In this document: positions 61,415 through 64,000 of the stretch, in pieces
How positions within the stretch are numbered: the first letter of the stretch is position 1
Layout: every line of letters begins with the position of its first letter
From: Yamagishiella unicocca
Taxonomy: Eukaryota > Chlorophyta > Chlorophyceae > Chlamydomonadales > Volvocaceae
Assembly (NCBI GenBank): GCA_003116995.1
Contig: BDSL01000119.1
Location: 62,001 to 126,000 of the forward strand
DNA: 64,000 nucleotides
Direction: 5' to 3'
The notes under the pieces: generated by a model
Told to the model about the DNA's origin: nothing
The model's database searches: none
Seen by the model: only the letters and a program-made list of their open reading frames with translations
Translations under genes and position numbers: made by a program

Positions 61415-61975
61415 AGAGGCTATTCTTAAGTATGATTGGGGCTTGTGGACATTGTCACTCGTATGCATCCTTGTATGTTAGAAAGGAACATCGCAAGCTA
61501 GAAGTTGAAAATGAACTTTTCCCTTTTCCTTCTCTAGTCTAACTGCAGCGCCTCTACTGCTGAGAGCTGCTGGGAGGGCGTATAGCGTTAAAAATTGGGG
61601 TGGTGCGGGCATATAGGGGCGGACTCCGCCCCCTCAGTTCCCCAACCCCTTAATACACGCCAGGCTTCGGCCGGCGTAAAATAATAATATCTTGGTTGGA
61701 GGTGGAAACAAGAGATGAAACGTAGATTCACCTTCGCAACACATAGCAGGTCGGGCATTATGCGTGACTTAGAAAAACTACGACTATGGCGGCTCTGCAT
61801 TGAAAAACACAAAAGCGATGGACGTCCCTGCTCCTGTCCAGACCATGATTTTCGTTCGGCGCCTGTGGCCTACAACTGAATTACATACAGCCACCTCCTA
61901 ACCTAGTGCTTTGCTTCCAGAATCATGATCTTGTTCTAGCAACCCGTCTGCTGCCATCAGACTCGGCAACAAATG
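61415..61975. other. Intergenic, nothing recognised
   Basis: Lower G+C, no repeat shared with the rest of the window and no convincing exon. Confidence 0.4.
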
Positions 61976-62771
61976 GAGCGCTGGCTCCAGGCGCGCGGTA
62001 GCAAGCAGTCCTCCGCCAACCCCTCCCCTGCCACCAGCCTCTCCCCTGCCGCCAATCAATGCGCGTCCCGCGCAGCTGAACCCAGCTGAACTAGCGAACA
62101 ACCTATCATCCTAGACAGCGTAGGCAAATGCGTCACGGGAGCGGGCCGGAGCCTACGGCCCGCGAAATTTTGCAAGCATTAGGAACGTTCGGGTTTTTAC
62201 ATGAAATGGCTTTCCGCAAAGACGGTACTAGACTTTTTCGGCCCTCGCAAATAAGTAGGCACGTACACAATTAGAAATAGCTTGGTAAGACATTAGAATT
62301 CGCGCACCGAAAATGCCGCATGGACCAGTCCGACCTCAGGAGCGCCTCAGGGGTGCCGACACATAGCTGGAACCTGATGTAACCGTTAAATGAATCATCA
62401 GCCTCCGCTCTGATTTTTCCCTGTAGAATGCCAGGGCCGAAACGTTTGGTATCTACATTTTGCTGCATGCCTTGTAACTGCATCTCTCCAGAGTCATTAG
62501 CTAGCCCCCCCCAACCCAAAATTTCTGAGTACAACCAATGATGGCCGACTGTCACAGGTAACACTACATTGTTGGCGTTGTGCTTGCTCTGCTCAGCACG
62601 ACTGAGTGCGTACAATCGTATGACATGGGCAGGATTTGAACCTGCGCCCTTGCGGACAGGAGCCTTAATCCTGCGCCTTAGACCACTCGGCCACCATGCC
62701 ATGCAATACACAACCTGTACGGCGCCCCCAGCGTTCATCGCACCTCGCGTTTCGCACGTCTGTGCTGCTGG
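61976..62771. repeat. Segmental duplication, copy 2 (with tRNA-Leu)
   Basis: Counterpart of 57765-58490. Here the conserved CGTCTGTGCTGCTGG is followed directly by the AAGGGCCTCC block, whereas copy 1 has 1.6 kb of SINE and LINE sequence in between. Confidence 0.85.
62622..62700 (-). tRNA. tRNA-Leu (AAG)
   Basis: 79 nt, acceptor GGCATGG/CCATGTC, A box TGGCCGAGTGG, fully paired anticodon arm CAGGA-TTAAGGC-TCCTG, T arm with GGTTCAAATCC. It looks intact, unlike its duplicate at 58351. Confidence 0.92.
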
Positions 62772-63305
62772 TGAAGGGCCTCCGTGGGGGGTTTGCGGGG
62801 GAGGGGGGAGGGGGCAGGCAGACCGGCGTTGCGGGGGAAGGTACAGGGGGTGGGCAAGGTCATGGGGGAGTAGGGGGCCTAAGTGGGTTTCACGGTCAGG
62901 GTGGGCCAGCTCAGCTGCCCCGAGGGTGTGTGCTGCATATGGCTGGCGCAGAGGGGAGCCTACAGCGCAATTTCCCCCTGGGGTGCTGGCTACTGCTGGG
63001 GTACTGCCCCTGGACGGTTGTCTTCATGGTGCTGTAGTCTGTCTCTTCTGTCTCTTCCGTCTCCTTCAGCATCCGGCGCGTGGGCAGACGGTTCTGTCGT
63101 TGGTCTGGAGACCACTGTAACAAGCACTGCTTCTTGCTCGGCTAGCTAGGAAACCGATCCCCTTCTCACCAGCCAAGCACGAATCTGGGGCACACTGTTA
63201 CGACTGCATGCTACCTAGATGCTGCAGATCCAGCCTCTGGAGAAGTCCGTACAGCGTTCGATGAAGCCCGCAATGAAACCCAATGTTTACGTTGCACTAG
63301 TGGCC
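62772..63305 (+). repeat. Block with LINE-like 3' signature, copy 2
   Basis: Counterpart of 60111-60645, with the same order of motifs and small indels. Confidence 0.8.
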
Positions 63306-63307
63306 AA

Positions 63308-63372
63308 TAGCAGTAGCACTTGTTACAGTGAGTTCCAGACCAAAAGACATAACCATCAGGCACATCGCCGGC
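63308..63372 (-). mobile_element. LINE 3'-terminal fragment
   Basis: The plus strand shows CACTTGTTACAGTGAGTTCC, AGACC, AACCATCAGGCACATCGCC, the reverse complement of the shared tail. Confidence 0.7.
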
Positions 63373-63815
63373 TGCGGCAGCTGCACGTGCTAAGATGCAG
63401 ATGCGGCATTCAACATGCAGCACCTGCAACAACGACTGCAACGCGTGCCGACAACTGCACTTGCAAAAAAGTCCAAATTCCGACAGCTGAAGTACCGGCA
63501 ACTACAATTACACGACTCACTTACTCCCTTACCCTCCAGCTAGATAGGTACACCAAGGTTTATTACGGATGGTCACTATGGCTAGCAGTTCAGCGAAGTT
63601 TCTTTGCGTTGCGAAAGGGCACAGCCCTTAGAGGTCACAAATAATGGTACGAAACAACGCCCGGAGGGCGGACCGAGAGGAGGCCGCCATGCCTCGGACC
63701 ACGGTACTAACAGTTCTGAAGAAATCTGCAGAGTAACCAGATCTACTTAACCTTTCACAAAAATAGCTACGCTAGGCTTCCAGTGTCGCTTTGCTTCGGC
63801 TGGCTAGCACCAGGC
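63373..63815. other. Intergenic, nothing recognised
   Basis: No motif or repeat is shared with the rest of the window. Confidence 0.4.
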
Positions 63816-63817
63816 CT

Positions 63818-64000
63818 GCGCTGCTCAGCTTCCTGCGTGTCACCGAGCGCCTCCGCGCGGTCCTCACGCACTCGCTACCTGAAGAGCTACTGGATCTCCG
63901 CAATAGATGTCTATATCCTGGAACCCACCAGGTAGCAAGTGAGCGAGAATCGCGCGGAGGCGCTCGGTGACATACCTGTACGGGAAGCCGAGCAGCGCCG
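63818..64000. repeat. Long imperfect inverted repeat at the window edge
   Basis: The left arm (about 63818-63882) and right arm (about 63930-64000) are reverse complements with scattered mismatches. A perfect core GTCACCGAGCGCCTCCGCGCG is at 63839-63859 on the left. The spacer is about 50 bp. The right arm may continue beyond the window. Confidence 0.85.

Overview
The window is nuclear DNA of a chlamydomonadalean (Chlamydomonas/Volvox-type) green alga. The evidence is high G+C, short in-frame exons in long G- and C-rich introns with GT..AG borders, (GT)n microsatellites inside introns, a plastid-type chorismate-lyase-family gene, a conserved ciliary gene (ARMC9), a Pro-rich secreted subtilase like those of volvocine hatching enzymes, and APE-type LINEs. 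The species cannot be named from sequence alone.

Layout. (1) 94-6250 (+): 3' part of a subtilisin-like protease whose catalytic Ser region lies left of the window, followed by Cys-paired lectin-like modules and a Pro-rich linker. (2) 6251-11573: no gene; a graveyard of LINE 3' tails and minisatellites. (3) 11574-15323 (-): six-exon DUF98/chorismate-lyase-family gene with a probable plastid transit peptide. (4) 15324-15819: shared divergent promoter. (5) 15820-25000 (+): complete 13-exon RPT6 proteasome ATPase, 396 aa. (6) 25001-29012: nested LINE fragments. (7) 29013-30362 (-): intronless multi-membrane-span protein of unknown function in a lower-G+C island. (8) 30363-32852: no gene recognised; one long perfect hairpin. 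(9) 32853-45986 (+): ARMC9 orthologue (LisH plus armadillo), 14 exons modelled, about 1850 aa. (10) 45987-51237: tRNA-Leu, minisatellites, LINE tails. (11) 51238-about 57458 (-): near-intact LINE with a 1791-aa endonuclease/reverse transcriptase ORF. (12) 57484-64000: tRNA-Leu copies, two SINE types, a 5'-truncated LINE copy, a segmental duplication, a tRNA-Thr and an inverted repeat at the right edge.

Exon borders were placed by eye from family alignment, GT/AG sites and codon phase. For the subtilase, RPT6 and DUF98 genes all adjoining exon phases agree. The ARMC9 phases also agree, but one acceptor near 41002 is ambiguous and the coiled-coil part may be incomplete.

The most unusual features are: (a) a population of short repeat modules, each starting next to a G-tract, spread through introns of three genes in both orientations, with one copy sitting in frame inside the LINE ORF between copies of a flanking repeat (introner-like behaviour); (b) minisatellites that start at, and multiply, real splice sites; (c) LINE and SINE insertions close to tRNA-Leu genes.
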